From Nocardia xishanensis NBRC 101358 (GTDB taxonomy: Bacteria > Actinomycetota > Actinomycetes > Mycobacteriales > Mycobacteriaceae): a DNA stretch of 64,000 nt. The position numbers were made by a program, and so were the translations under genes. Shown piece by piece: positions 51,788-61,161 of the stretch. The notes under the pieces are model-generated. The model did no database searches, was not told the origin of the DNA, and worked only from the letters and a program-made list of their open reading frames with translations. The DNA lies in contig NZ_BDCF01000008.1 of NCBI RefSeq assembly GCF_001613365.1, forward strand, positions 62,001-126,000. The letters run 5' to 3'. Positions within the stretch are counted from its first letter, which is position 1. Every line of letters begins with the position of its first letter.

Positions 51788-52926
51788 GTGCGACCTCCTG
51801 GGAGGCTGGTGTCGGGACTAGAGGTGGCGGGGACCGAATAGCGGCGCACATCGATGTGCTCGCCGTCCCACGCCGACAGCGGGGTGAGGGTCACGGTTTG
51901 CCCAGACTGCGGGGCATGTAGCAGCAGGTCCCGGCCTTGCTCGTCGCGGCCGTAGTAGATGCCGACGTGATGGGAATCCGTATCGCCTTGGGCGGTGAAG
52001 AAGATCAGGTCCCCCGGGGCCCGCTCGGCGAACGGAATGATTTGAGCGGTGGGGTGGTCTTGTTGGGCTTGGGTGTAGTGCGGCAACCTGATCCGCCCGC
52101 CCGAGGCGTGGTAGACCGCATACAGCGTCAATCCGCTGCAATCGAATCCGCCGCCGGTCGGGCCGGTGGTGTCTCCGCCGCCCCACACATACGGGGTGCC
52201 GATCCAGCGGGCGGCGTGCTCGATGACCGCTCGCCCGAACTCGCTGGCCTGCGCTGGTAGTGGTGTGCCGGAGCCGTTCGGCCCGCATCCTGCTGCTGGT
52301 GCCCCGGCGGGTGTGCGGGGCATCGAGGCGGGGTCGATGTCGGCGAATAGCGCATACAGCCGGCGCGCGAGCTCCAACTGCCCCGCATAGGCGTTGGGCG
52401 CCGACCGTTCGATCTCCTGAGCGAGCTCGGCCGGTGACATCGGCCCAGCGGTATTGCCGAGTCGTTCGGCTTGGTCGTAGAACCAGTTGATCTGGTAGAC
52501 CGGGTCCATCAACTTTGCGATGCCGACCGATCCCCAGATGCTGGCGCGCATTTGGTGCGGGCCGACCGAGTCGTGGTCGTAGCCGAGCCCGTCGTTGGCG
52601 TAGTTCAGCGACTCCGGCACCGTCGGGTTGGCCAGATTGCGGAAGCTGGATTCCGTTGCCTGCGCCGCCAACTCGGAGACGATCACCGACTCCGGCATCC
52701 CCCGCTGCTTGCCGATCGCCACCCCGTTGCGCGCCAACTGCAACTGGCCCTCCGACAGCCCCGCCACCGTCTGTCCTGTCGGGCCACTCACCCCCGCCGC
52801 ACCTCCGGAAGCCAGCGGTGTCGTGCAGGTGAGCGTGGGCTCGGCGCCGACGATCAGCATCAACAGCAGCAGTGCCGCCGGTAGGCCCAACGCGGTGGCG
52901 ATCACCGCGCGCGAGGAGGTATCCAC
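51784..52926 (-). CDS. NlpC/P60 cell-wall hydrolase (VirB1-like role)
   Basis: The 380-residue protein from ATG 52926 has an N-terminal membrane anchor or signal (residues 9-28). Residues about 65-195 form a helical region with E-S-S-F-R and G-P-H-Q-M-R, reminiscent of a lytic-transglycosylase-like fold. The C-terminal NlpC/P60 domain holds the catalytic Cys 263 in G-F-D-C-S-G-L and His near 320 in S-H-H-V-G-I-Y. The enzyme should cut peptidoglycan stem peptides and open the wall for the transfer channel. Its end overlaps the next gene by four bases. Confidence 0.88.
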   Translation of the reverse strand: MDTSSRAVIATALGLPAALLLLMLIVGAEPTLTCTTPLASGGAAGVSGPTGQTVAGLSEGQLQLARNGVAIGKQRGMPESVIVSELAAQATESSFRNLANPTVPESLNYANDGLGYDHDSVGPHQMRASIWGSVGIAKLMDPVYQINWFYDQAERLGNTAGPMSPAELAQEIERSAPNAYAGQLELARRLYALFADIDPASMPRTPAGAPAAGCGPNGSGTPLPAQASEFGRAVIEHAARWIGTPYVWGGGDTTGPTGGGFDCSGLTLYAVYHASGGRIRLPHYTQAQQDHPTAQIIPFAERAPGDLIFFTAQGDTDSHHVGIYYGRDEQGRDLLLHAPQSGQTVTLTPLSAWDGEHIDVRRYSVPATSSPDTSLPGGRT

Positions 52927-52932
52927 CAGCGA

Positions 52933-54642
52933 TCACCTGCTCGCCTCACCGACAGCGGGGAGGTTGTCGAAGCGGCGGTTGGTGTTGTGCACATCCGCAT
53001 CGCGCTCGGTAGGGGTGAACATCATCCGGAACGGGATCCCCGGCTCCGCAGCTTCACCGGTCTTGAGCAGGAAACAACCTGTGCCGGGCGGTGTTTCACG
53101 CCGCGTCGGGTCGAGGTCGTCGTCGCTGGGCGGCCGGGGCGCGGCCCAGGAGGTGACGAGAAGCTTTTCGGTGTCGGTGATGCCGACCGCGTTGCGGATG
53201 CGGTCGATCTCCTCGGGGCCAACCGGACCGACGAGTTTGGCGCGGGCCCGTTCGAAGAAGCCGAGCGCTTTGGCCTGGGCGGCTGGGGAATCGAAGGCGG
53301 CGAGGTCTTTGATTGTGTGCGAGCACATGATCAACCCGGTCCCCAAACCGCGATTCAGGCGAGTCAGCGCGTCAACCCGGTCGACCATGAACGCGCCGAC
53401 CCCGAGGACGCGCCAGATCTCGTCCATGACGACTTCGAAAGTGTGCGGCCGAGCGAGCCCGGCATCAGCGAGCGCGTGCGCGGCGGCGACGGCGCCAAAT
53501 CCTTCACTCCAGCAGACCATCAGCACTGCGGCCAAGAGCTTCGTGTCCCCTTCGGGGATCCGCGAAACATCGACGCACACCGCCGGACTCGCCAAATCCA
53601 GACGGGTAGTGGTGGGGCCGTTGAAGATCGCACCGAACGGGCCCTCGACGAGCGCTCGTAGCGAGCGGCGCAGGGTTTTGGTGCTTGCCCGGTAGGTGGG
53701 TTCGTCGTCTTCCTCGGCGAACTGCCGCAACCGCTCGGCCCCGCCGGAGATGACCTCGAGCAGGTCCGACAGCAGCGGCGGATTGTCGTAGCTGAAACCA
53801 CCGGCCGGGCTGTAGAGTTCGCGCAGCCCGGCGGCAATCAGGACTTCCTCGTAGTCGGCCACCCGCGACCCGCGAACTAGCTCGATGAGTCCGGCGACGA
53901 TGTTGACCTGCCCGGCTTCGACTCGCGCGGTGACCTGGCGGCGTTGATCGGGGTCGGTGAGCCGCTGCACGACCGCGCCGAGGGCTCCGACGTCGAGGGG
54001 GTTGAGGGTCCCGTGCCCATACCCGACGTCGACGACGTGTCCGCCGAGTCGTTCGACGAGGTCGCGGTAGTCGGGTTTGGTGTCGCCCATGCACAGCACC
54101 GTCTCCCCCGCCGCGACCGCACCGGTCACCATCCGCCGGATCAGGCTGGACTTGCCGAATCCGTTGAGCGCCAGAACGAATGCGATCGGTGCGGTGATGA
54201 ATCCTTTGAGGAACCAGCTCATTGGGTCGAAATGCACCGGTGCGCCGGTGATGTAGTGCGCACCCACCGGTGTACCAACCGTGGGGGCGCTCGCGCCGAC
54301 GGCGAAAGGCCACAACCCGGCGACCTGGACAGTGGTGGCACGCCATTCCGGAGTGGCCGCGACGACACCGGCACGGCCACCGCCGGGCCCGCGATATCCG
54401 CGGTCGGTCAGGGTGGCCAGCGATCGGTCGAAGCCATCGCGCCCGAGGTCTTCCGCGCGTCGGGCGGCGGTGGCGCGTCGATGATCATCGCTCGATATCG
54501 CCAGCCGCGCCCGCCAGCCACGCAGACCAGGGCGGGCGGCGGCGGCCTCGGCCGCGGCGCGCGCCTGGGAGGTGAGCACACACACGCCCGCGACGGTCTC
54601 GGTACGGGCAGGACGAGAAGCAGCGGCGCGGAGGGTTTTCAT
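52933..54642 (-). CDS. VirB4-like type IV secretion ATPase
   Basis: ATG 54642 overlaps the preceding stop (ATGA). The 569-residue protein has a P-loop L-N-G-F-G-K-S-S-L near residues 159-167, a second strand G-D-T-K-P-D-Y, a Walker B F-E-V-V-M-D-E-I-W and G-T-G-L-I-M-C-S-H-T region, the order typical of VirB4/TraC/ConE ATPases. It lacks the usual N-terminal membrane-associated third, which is instead supplied by the upstream SCO6880-type gene. It should drive pilus or channel assembly at the membrane. Confidence 0.86.
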   Translation of the reverse strand: MKTLRAAASRPARTETVAGVCVLTSQARAAAEAAAARPGLRGWRARLAISSDDHRRATAARRAEDLGRDGFDRSLATLTDRGYRGPGGGRAGVVAATPEWRATTVQVAGLWPFAVGASAPTVGTPVGAHYITGAPVHFDPMSWFLKGFITAPIAFVLALNGFGKSSLIRRMVTGAVAAGETVLCMGDTKPDYRDLVERLGGHVVDVGYGHGTLNPLDVGALGAVVQRLTDPDQRRQVTARVEAGQVNIVAGLIELVRGSRVADYEEVLIAAGLRELYSPAGGFSYDNPPLLSDLLEVISGGAERLRQFAEEDDEPTYRASTKTLRRSLRALVEGPFGAIFNGPTTTRLDLASPAVCVDVSRIPEGDTKLLAAVLMVCWSEGFGAVAAAHALADAGLARPHTFEVVMDEIWRVLGVGAFMVDRVDALTRLNRGLGTGLIMCSHTIKDLAAFDSPAAQAKALGFFERARAKLVGPVGPEEIDRIRNAVGITDTEKLLVTSWAAPRPPSDDDLDPTRRETPPGTGCFLLKTGEAAEPGIPFRMMFTPTERDADVHNTNRRFDNLPAVGEASR

Positions 54643-56111
54643 GCCGACACCCGCTTCGAGATCGAGGTGTGCTCGGGCAGGATCAACCCGATCCCTAGGC
54701 TCGCGGCGAACGCGGCGGCTTGGCTGCCGTAGCAACGACGCACCCCCAACCGCGACGCCGCCGCCATCCCCTTGACCGAGGCTTCGATCCCGGGCAGATC
54801 CCCATCGAGGTGATCGGTCACCGTCACCAGCACCCCGAACCGCGTCAACCCAGCCCCGCGGGCTTGCTCCTCACGCGCGGCCTGGGTGTTGCCGACGCGG
54901 ATGCGGGCTGAGGCCGAGGCGATCCCGCGTTCGGTCTGTTCAGCGGCGACAGCGTCGCGGAAATCGGAGTCCACCAGGCTGGTGGCCTCCGCGGCCGAGT
55001 GCAGCCGGTACACGATCGCGACCCGCTTGCGCGGGATGTCCGCGCGCGGACGCAGCAGCTCCTCGAGCACGGTTTCCATCACCGCCCCACGCGGAGCCGC
55101 GTCCATCTCCCAGGTGATCGAGCGCGCGCCGTCATGCAGGTAGTGGTCCCACCGATCCTTGTGCGCTATCGGCCCGACACTGTCCCACGACTGACTCGAC
55201 ATGATGTCCGCGCCCGCGGCCTCGACATCACGTTGAGCGGCCAGGTCGTAGCGAGTGCGCACCAGGCCCAGCACTTCCCACGCCTGCAACGGAGTCGCGG
55301 GCAAGCCAGCGCGGGCGAGTTGGGACAGGACCCCTTGCAGGCGTTGCCCGATCTCGCGAGCCTGCTCGGCTTCGTCGCGACGGATCTTGCCTCTACCGAT
55401 GGCGCGGTAGGTGATCGCGATCCGCGCTTCGATGCGAACACCGACCCCACCGGCATCGGCGGCGGCCTCCCGCATCACCGCCTGCGCATACTCAGGCGCG
55501 TCCGGGCGCACCAGGCGTGCCACCTCACGCGCTTGCTTGAGGCGGGTCTCGACCACGTTGTCCAGCACCGCGGTCACCGCCACCACTTCCCCGCCGCGGC
55601 TCTGGGTGGCCAGAAACTGCCCGAATCCTTCCACCCAAGCGTCGATCTGGGCCTGGTCGACCAGTTCCTTGCCGCGCGGGATCACCCGCACCACGACCGC
55701 GTAGTGGTCGCTGCGGCGGATGTGGATCATCGCGAACCGCTTGCCACCCGCGGTCTCGTATTCGGTCAATCGCGAATCTGCCAGCAAGCCCGGCAGTTTC
55801 GCGACACCGGGGATTCTGGAGAACCGGCCCGCGCGGTAAACGTGCTCGCCACGGGCTCGAGCTGCGGCGAATTGCACACGCAGCAACAGGATTTCCCAGC
55901 CGGTGCGGCCGTTTCGGGTGATCGCCAGCGGGGTGAACATCACCGCTGCGACCGCGATCAGCCCACCGGCGACAGTCAGGGATCGGGTGAGCATGAACCC
56001 CACCATCACCATGACGATCAGTCCAAGCCCCAGCATCGACACACCCCACGTCAGGCCGAAGAAGCCGGCGGAGCGGGGCCGTTCCCAGCGGCCGTACATG
56101 CGCGCGGTCAT
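54639..56111 (-). CDS. SCO6880-family membrane protein (VirB3/VirB4 N-domain-like)
   Basis: ATG 56111 follows GGAGG by seven bases. The 490-residue product has two N-terminal membrane helices (about residues 17-62: L-G-L-G-L-I-V-M-V-M-V-G-F-M-L and A-G-G-L-I-A-V-A-A-V-M-F) and then a large cytoplasmic domain. This matches the SCO6880 group, which in actinobacterial conjugation loci precedes the VirB4-type ATPase and stands in for VirB3 plus the VirB4 N-terminal domain. Coupling of the two genes by a four-base overlap supports a direct partnership. Confidence 0.85.
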   Translation of the reverse strand: MTARMYGRWERPRSAGFFGLTWGVSMLGLGLIVMVMVGFMLTRSLTVAGGLIAVAAVMFTPLAITRNGRTGWEILLLRVQFAAARARGEHVYRAGRFSRIPGVAKLPGLLADSRLTEYETAGGKRFAMIHIRRSDHYAVVVRVIPRGKELVDQAQIDAWVEGFGQFLATQSRGGEVVAVTAVLDNVVETRLKQAREVARLVRPDAPEYAQAVMREAAADAGGVGVRIEARIAITYRAIGRGKIRRDEAEQAREIGQRLQGVLSQLARAGLPATPLQAWEVLGLVRTRYDLAAQRDVEAAGADIMSSQSWDSVGPIAHKDRWDHYLHDGARSITWEMDAAPRGAVMETVLEELLRPRADIPRKRVAIVYRLHSAAEATSLVDSDFRDAVAAEQTERGIASASARIRVGNTQAAREEQARGAGLTRFGVLVTVTDHLDGDLPGIEASVKGMAAASRLGVRRCYGSQAAAFAASLGIGLILPEHTSISKRVSA

Positions 56112-57523
56112 CGCCGCACCTCCCCCGGCCCGAGCGCGTCCGGATCCCACCCGGCTTCGCTCGCCTCGCGCACCTGACTGTCGACAGCCGCAACCCCGTG
56201 CTGAGCAGCACTTGCACCCATCTGCGCACCCATCACCACCGCACCGGCCGCACCCGCGCCACCACCACCGCCAGCAGCCTTGGCGCCCGCAGACTTCCCC
56301 GACCCTCCGCCGCTAGGCCGCACACCGCCTCCGCCACCACCCGAACTCGTGCCGGACTGGGCGCCACCGGCAGTACCGAGACCCGAACCTGGCGAACCCC
56401 CGCCTCCCGACATAGGGCGTCCCCCACCGCCGCCGGTCGGTCCTGCCGCGGAACCGGTCGCTGATGATCCACTCGGCGCGTTCTCCCCCTCACTTACCTT
56501 GCGGCCTTCCCCGCGCCCGCCGAGGGAGGCCATCGCGACGCCGGCCGCGCCACCGGCCAGCACGGCCGTCGCCCCGCCACCTCCACCGAGGGTCGCGACC
56601 GCGGGGGCGACGAGCCGGATCAGCGCGGGCAGGACCACCACGCTCATCACCAGCAGGATCAGCCCGAGCAGCACCAGCTGCGGATCGCGTTGATCCTCGT
56701 TCCCGATCACCGCGAACGCGATCGCGTACACCAGCGCGCCGACCGGTTTCCACAGCACGAAAGCCAATGCCCACGCCAAGAGCCGTTTGTAGGCCTGCGA
56801 TCCGGGACCCGTCCCGGAGGCGGCGGCGGCCATGGGGATCAGCGCGACGACCACGATCAACAGTGCTTGCCGGATCACCAGCATCACCAGCTGAATCAAG
56901 GTGCTGATCAGGCCGAGCAGACCGACCAGCAGCAGGACTCCGGTCCCGAGCCCGGAGCGGGTTTCGGCGTCGAAGTCGGTCAACCGGTTGACCACTCCCG
57001 CCCAATCTCCGCTGCTGGCATCGAAAATGACCCAGTTGGCGAAGCCGTCACCGGCTCGGGTTCCGGCGGCGATGACCGCGGCGAAGGTCATCGACGCGAT
57101 CACCGCCCGCGCCAGCATCAGGAAGCTGTCCTGCGCCTCTGCAGCGAGGCCACCTCGCTTGGCGAGCACCAGTCGTGCTGCGGCGAAGATGATTCCGGTC
57201 GTCAGGAACACTATTTGCAGGCCGCTGGTGTAGTCACGGATCGCCGCCAGCGCCGGGCCCGGCTCGCCACCAGGCCCGGCCAGCTCAGGCGCGGGAAGGT
57301 CGGTCCACCACGTCAACGCCATTCGCAGAATCCGCGCGAAAGCCTCGAGCAGCATGTCCGCGAGATCGTCGAAGGCCGAAGACGCCGCCGCGGAGGCGGT
57401 TTGCTGGAGTTCTTCGCAGGCTTGCCGCGGTCCGAGGGGCAAGTCGCAGAGATTAGGTCCGGGTAGCTGTGTTCGCCAGCCTTCGGCTCCGTGGGTGGTG
57501 TTCGCGAGTATGGGGTGGGTCAT
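56108..57523 (-). CDS. Polytopic membrane channel protein (VirB6/TrbL-like)
   Basis: ATG 57523 overlaps the previous stop. The 471-residue protein has about six membrane helices between residues 90 and 330 (for example L-L-L-V-G-L-L-G-L-I-S and L-V-L-L-G-L-I-L-L-V-M-S-V-V-V-L), followed by a 140-residue Gly/Ser-rich low-complexity tail. This resembles the TrbL/VirB6 inner-membrane part of type IV secretion systems. The glycine-rich tail is probably flexible and cytoplasmic. It lies directly upstream of the SCO6880-type gene in the same operon. Confidence 0.85.
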   Translation of the reverse strand: MTHPILANTTHGAEGWRTQLPGPNLCDLPLGPRQACEELQQTASAAASSAFDDLADMLLEAFARILRMALTWWTDLPAPELAGPGGEPGPALAAIRDYTSGLQIVFLTTGIIFAAARLVLAKRGGLAAEAQDSFLMLARAVIASMTFAAVIAAGTRAGDGFANWVIFDASSGDWAGVVNRLTDFDAETRSGLGTGVLLLVGLLGLISTLIQLVMLVIRQALLIVVVALIPMAAAASGTGPGSQAYKRLLAWALAFVLWKPVGALVYAIAFAVIGNEDQRDPQLVLLGLILLVMSVVVLPALIRLVAPAVATLGGGGGATAVLAGGAAGVAMASLGGRGEGRKVSEGENAPSGSSATGSAAGPTGGGGGRPMSGGGGSPGSGLGTAGGAQSGTSSGGGGGGVRPSGGGSGKSAGAKAAGGGGGAGAAGAVVMGAQMGASAAQHGVAAVDSQVREASEAGWDPDALGPGEVRR

Positions 57524-58314
57524 GGCTGGCTCTTCCATGACCCGAATCCCGTCAAGGTGGCTACCGAAGTGCCTGGTCCCCAGAGGGTTTCGATGTTGTC
57601 GGGGACGCGGACGCGCCAGTCGCCGTCGATCCAGGTCATCGGCCAGGTCGCGACCGTGTAGCCGAGGTCGTCGCGGGTCGCGAACTGCACGACCGCCAGG
57701 TCGTCGCGATAACCGGGTTGGATCCGCACCCCGTCGGGAACCACGACGTAGCGGGCCGCGCCGATGGTGCGCCGGGAACGAGCGAATCGGTCCAGCAGGG
57801 GTTGGCCACCGCCGTGGTAGCGTTCGCGCACCACCTGCTGCCAGACGCCTTCTGGCGCGGACAAGGCTCGTGCCATCGCGTCGAAGGCGGCCAGCGCCGC
57901 ACCTTGTGGTGTGCGCGCGAACGCGATCGCCACACCGTCGAAGACCGCGGTCGGGCCGTCGCTGCTCGAGAACGGAAGCGCAGCCCCGCCCCACCCGCGT
58001 TGCCACTGCATCCGCGCGGGTGCCGTGCTCAGGTAGTCCGGGCGCGCCGGGTCGGGCCGGGTCGTGAAATCCTGCGCTAGAACGACTCCGGAGTCCTGGG
58101 CGGGGGTTTCGAGTCGGTTGCCGAACAGGTCGGTGCTCGGCGGCAGCGGCGGTGTCGTTGTCGATTCGGGGTAGGTGCGTTCGGTGGGGCCGTGGCCGGG
58201 ATCAGCGAGAATGTCGCGAGGCTGGTCGTCGCGGGTGATGGTGACCACGAAGGCGGTGATCACGACGACGCTGATGCTGACGAGCAGGATGATCAGCAGG
58301 CGTTGGGTTTTCAT
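57520..58314 (-). CDS. Membrane-anchored accessory protein with NTF2-like domain
   Basis: The 264-residue product from ATG 58314 has one N-terminal membrane helix (L-L-I-I-L-L-V-S-I-S-V-V-V-I-T-A-F), a Pro/Thr-rich linker and a C-terminal domain with A-L-A-A-F-D-A-M-A-R and W-I-D-G-D-W-R-V-R-V-P-D. The same domain occurs in the following lipoprotein and resembles the extracellular VirB8/TcpC-like scaffold domains of Gram-positive conjugation systems. It should sit outside the membrane around the channel. Confidence 0.75.
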   Translation of the reverse strand: MKTQRLLIILLVSISVVVITAFVVTITRDDQPRDILADPGHGPTERTYPESTTTPPLPPSTDLFGNRLETPAQDSGVVLAQDFTTRPDPARPDYLSTAPARMQWQRGWGGAALPFSSSDGPTAVFDGVAIAFARTPQGAALAAFDAMARALSAPEGVWQQVVRERYHGGGQPLLDRFARSRRTIGAARYVVVPDGVRIQPGYRDDLAVVQFATRDDLGYTVATWPMTWIDGDWRVRVPDNIETLWGPGTSVATLTGFGSWKSQP

Positions 58315-58330
58315 GATTCGTTGGGTCTCC

Positions 58331-58972
58331 TCACCGGGGCGGGAACGTGACCATGTCGGCCGGTGCTATCGGGACAGTGGTGACCGGATTGGCGGTGGGG
58401 TTGTCAGGTAGTCGCAGCCGCCAGTCCTCGCGCTGCCACACCACGTGGGTGGTGTTGCGCGTCAGGGAGTTGTCGGGGTGGCGGCTGTAGATCTCGACGT
58501 CGGTGGCATCGAGGGTGTAGCGGGTCACTTGGTAGCCCAGGATCTTTGGTGCGCCCGCGGTGATCGGGGTGGTGATCGAGATCTGGGCCCGCGCGGTGGC
58601 CCAGGCATCGCGGCCGGGTCCGGGGGCGAGCATCTGCTGGCCGACCGCGGCCCATTGGCTGTCGGGGGCGATCGACATCCGCACCGCGGCATGGATCGCC
58701 GCCAGCGCCGCACCTGCCGGGGACCGAACGAACCCACCTGTCACCGGCCCCTCGGTGCGGCGGGGGCCTTGATCGGCGACCGGTAACTCGATGCCTTGGA
58801 AGGGCCGCCACGCCAGCCCTGTCGGAGGTGTCACGGTCGCGGCCGACGAGGGTGTCGGGGTCCATGATGCGGTGTCGTCGCTGGTGCAGGCGAGGAGCCC
58901 GGCAGCGGCGATGGGTCCGGTGAAGGCCAGCGCAGTGATGACGCCGAGGCGGTGGGTGCGGGTGGTGTTCAC
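58331..58972 (-). CDS. Lipoprotein with NTF2-like domain
   Basis: GTG 58972 with GGAGA five bases upstream gives 213 residues. The signal sequence ends in G-L-L-A-C, a lipobox. The mature part carries G-A-A-L-A-A-I-H-A-A-V-R and R-E-D-W-R-L-R-L-P-D-N, parallel to the preceding membrane-anchored protein, so the two are paralogues with different membrane anchors. Function is probably structural in the cell-surface part of the transfer channel. Confidence 0.78.
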   Translation of the reverse strand: MNTTRTHRLGVITALAFTGPIAAAGLLACTSDDTASWTPTPSSAATVTPPTGLAWRPFQGIELPVADQGPRRTEGPVTGGFVRSPAGAALAAIHAAVRMSIAPDSQWAAVGQQMLAPGPGRDAWATARAQISITTPITAGAPKILGYQVTRYTLDATDVEIYSRHPDNSLTRNTTHVVWQREDWRLRLPDNPTANPVTTVPIAPADMVTFPPR

Positions 58973-58992
58973 GAATTCTCCTGGTGGGCACG

Positions 58993-59223
58993 TCAGTTGG
59001 GGAGCACAGCGATCGCGATCGAACTGGCGGCGCCGAGCAGCGCCGCGCTGAGCAGCGCGCCGAGGAGTCCTTCGAGACTTTCTTCGCGGTAGCGACGAAT
59101 CGCGAGCAGCCCGCCCACCCAGACCGCGCGAGCGATGCACAGCAGCATCACCAACCACGCCAGCCAGCCCAGCAGCTGCGTCAACGGCGAAAGCACCTGC
59201 ACGGGAAGCGGTCTAGCGGTCAC
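58993..59223 (-). CDS. Small two-helix membrane protein
   Basis: The 76-residue product starts at GTG 59223, which overlaps the stop of the hydrolase gene (GTGA), so the start is set by coupling. Two hydrophobic helices lie at about 15-40 (L-G-W-L-A-W-L-V-M-L-L-C-I-A-R-A-V-W-V) and 51-72 (L-L-G-A-L-L-S-A-A-L-L-G-A-A). Small proteins of this size in conjugation operons are often channel subunits or pilin-like. It is too short to assign with confidence. Confidence 0.7.
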   Translation of the reverse strand: MTARPLPVQVLSPLTQLLGWLAWLVMLLCIARAVWVGGLLAIRRYREESLEGLLGALLSAALLGAASSIAIAVLPN

Positions 59224-60182
59224 CACGACGACCTCCCGTGCTGATGGTCGCGGTAGGCGACCTCGAGCGCGGCCACGATCGGCTCGGCAGCTCGGACGGG
59301 GTCGACGTACGGGAGAGAGTGACCGGCACCAGGAATGACGTCGTAGTCCGCCCAGAGACGCTCGGCCAACATCTGTGTTCGGCGCGGGGCGATGATCGGA
59401 TCCGATAGCCCGGCCAACACCCAGGTCGGGATACCGCGTAGGACGCTGACTACCTCGTCGGTGAACGGGGTGCCCTGGTAGCTGGCCAGCACCACGCCGA
59501 GGGCATCGACGTCTGTCTTGCTTGTGGCGATGCGGCTGCGCCGGGGCAGACCACCGTTGGGCGGGTCGTAGAGGTGGCTGGTCAGCTCGGCGAGGAGGCG
59601 ATGTTCGCGTCGTCGAGCCCCACGGGCACCGTGGGCCTCGAGCAGCGCGGTGAGGTCGAGAAGGTTCGGCCACGGGTTGAGCAGGACCAGTCCCGCCAAC
59701 GCGCCAGCGCGGCGCGGGTACTGCGCAGCCCACGCTTGCAGTACAAGCGATCCGACCGAGTGCGCGACCAGGATGATCGCACCGCGAGCGAGGGACAGGA
59801 TCGTGTCGAGGTCCTCGACCAGCACCGGCACGGCAGGGCGGGCTGCCGATCGGTCGTCGAGGTGAGGTTTCGGGCGAGAGTAGATGATCTGGGCGATGCC
59901 GCCGTCGAGGCGAGCACGCAGGTGGCTGGTCAGCGGAGTCCAGTAGGTGGAGTCGGTGAGCAGTCCGGGGATGTAGACCACGCTCGCCGGGGCTGCGGCG
60001 GGCCCCAGACGCGTCGCCGACAACGCGATCCCGTCTGCGCCAGCCACAGTCACCTGCTCTGCGTCGACGGGTGTGACCGGTCCGGGCAAGCCGATAGGGA
60101 CGGCGGGGAACGGCCGGTCGCTACTGCGTCTTCCGACTAGGGCGGCTGTGGTTAGGCGGGGGTGGATTCGGTTGGCGCGCAT
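59220..60182 (-). CDS. Alpha/beta hydrolase
   Basis: From ATG 60182 the product has 320 residues; the longer open frame above overlaps the next gene. It carries the nucleophile elbow L-V-A-H-S-V-G-S at about 138-145 (Ser 142), the acid strand L-A-G-L-S-D-P-I-I and the catalytic His in G-A-G-H-S-L. The fold includes esterases, lipases and epoxide hydrolases. The N-terminal 40 residues are basic, without a clear signal peptide. Its presence in the middle of a type IV secretion operon is unusual, and it may be cargo or act on the envelope. Confidence 0.82.
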   Translation of the reverse strand: MRANRIHPRLTTAALVGRRSSDRPFPAVPIGLPGPVTPVDAEQVTVAGADGIALSATRLGPAAAPASVVYIPGLLTDSTYWTPLTSHLRARLDGGIAQIIYSRPKPHLDDRSAARPAVPVLVEDLDTILSLARGAIILVAHSVGSLVLQAWAAQYPRRAGALAGLVLLNPWPNLLDLTALLEAHGARGARRREHRLLAELTSHLYDPPNGGLPRRSRIATSKTDVDALGVVLASYQGTPFTDEVVSVLRGIPTWVLAGLSDPIIAPRRTQMLAERLWADYDVIPGAGHSLPYVDPVRAAEPIVAALEVAYRDHQHGRSSW

Positions 60183-60184
60183 GG

Positions 60185-60481
60185 TTATGCGCCTCCGGTG
60201 ACGACGGCGTTCATGATCGCGCCAGCGCTGGTGGCGATGATGCCGCCGACCAGGGCGCCGAGGATGATCTTCGGGGATTCGATCGCTCCGCCGTGGAAGC
60301 GTTCCCACCCGAATTTCCCACCTGCGTAGATCAGCGAGGCGATCCCGGCGAGCATGACGATCCAGGACAAGTAGTTGACCAGGTTGACCAGCTGCGGTGC
60401 CCCCGGCGGAACGGTGGGGGTGATCGTGATTTCCTGGGCGAGGGCGGTCAGCTTCTCGCCGACCACGGGGGCGGTGGTCAT
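60185..60481 (-). CDS. Small membrane protein, pilin-like candidate (VirB2-like)
   Basis: A 98-residue product from ATG 60481 with two hydrophobic segments (L-V-N-Y-L-S-W-I-V-M-L-A-G-I-A-S-L-I-Y and I-I-L-G-A-L-V-G-G-I-I-A-T-S-A-G-A-I-M) separated by a short polar loop. This size and topology fit VirB2/TrbC-type pilins, which are processed and assembled into the transfer pilus. Its place at the start of the secretion genes is also usual for a pilin, but the assignment rests on topology alone. Confidence 0.7.
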   Translation of the reverse strand: MTTAPVVGEKLTALAQEITITPTVPPGAPQLVNLVNYLSWIVMLAGIASLIYAGGKFGWERFHGGAIESPKIILGALVGGIIATSAGAIMNAVVTGGA

Positions 60482-61158
60482 GACGTGTGCTCCGAATCAT
60501 GTTGTGCCGCCGCAGTTGTGCGGGTGGCGGCCAGGTGCGTGATGATCTGGGTGCCTGCGGTGTGCACGTCGGCGGGGACCGCCTCGGTCAGACGGGGCCG
60601 CCGACGCCTACGCGGTGCCGGGTCGAAGGGGGTGTATTGCGCTAGTTCGGCGATTTCGCGCACGACCAGTTCGTCGTGCCAGCCGATCTCGTAGACCGTC
60701 CCCACCAGCTCGGCGACGACACCGCGGTAGCGGCGCACCGCGGTGGGAACCTTCCCGGGCCTGGCGGCCGACAGCGCCAGGCCGATGATGGTGACACCGT
60801 CGGGGGCCAGCCCGGCGTGCCATTCCCGTAGCCGCTCGGCGGCCGCGGTCAGACCTGGCATGCACAGTCGCGCCGCCACCAGGACCCGCTGAGTGGTCGC
60901 GGGTGAAGCGGGCCAGGCCAGTCCGGTGTCAGCGGCCGGGGCCCACCATCGCGCCAAGGTCGAGGCACCGGCGCCGCCGTGGGCGCCGAGCACCGCGAAC
61001 AACGGCGGATACGCCCCGGTGGTGGACAGCGGCTGTTCGCGCACCGGCGCCCGCCGTTCGGCCGCCGGTGCGGCGATCGTGTCCGGATCGAGGCGGCGAT
61101 CCGCGCCCGGTGGCGGCGCCGGGTGGCCGGTGGTGTGCAGGTGCAGCGGTGCGGCCAT
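60478..61158 (-). CDS. ParA/MinD-like protein with lysine-less P-loop
   Basis: The 226-residue product from ATG 61158 has A-V-L-G-A-H-G-G-A-G-A-S-T-L at about 55-68. This sits where ParA/MinD proteins have the G-K-G-G-V-G-K-T-T loop, but the second lysine is replaced by Ala. The remaining strands (V-L-V-A-A-R-L, V-T-I-I-G-L-A-L-S) fit a degenerate Rossmann-like ATPase. A long Pro/Ala-rich N-terminus precedes it. It overlaps the pilin-like gene. It may position the apparatus in the cell rather than hydrolyse ATP. Confidence 0.72.
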   Translation of the reverse strand: MAAPLHLHTTGHPAPPPGADRRLDPDTIAAPAAERRAPVREQPLSTTGAYPPLFAVLGAHGGAGASTLARWWAPAADTGLAWPASPATTQRVLVAARLCMPGLTAAAERLREWHAGLAPDGVTIIGLALSAARPGKVPTAVRRYRGVVAELVGTVYEIGWHDELVVREIAELAQYTPFDPAPRRRRRPRLTEAVPADVHTAGTQIITHLAATRTTAAAQHDSEHTS

Positions 61159-61161
61159 GGT

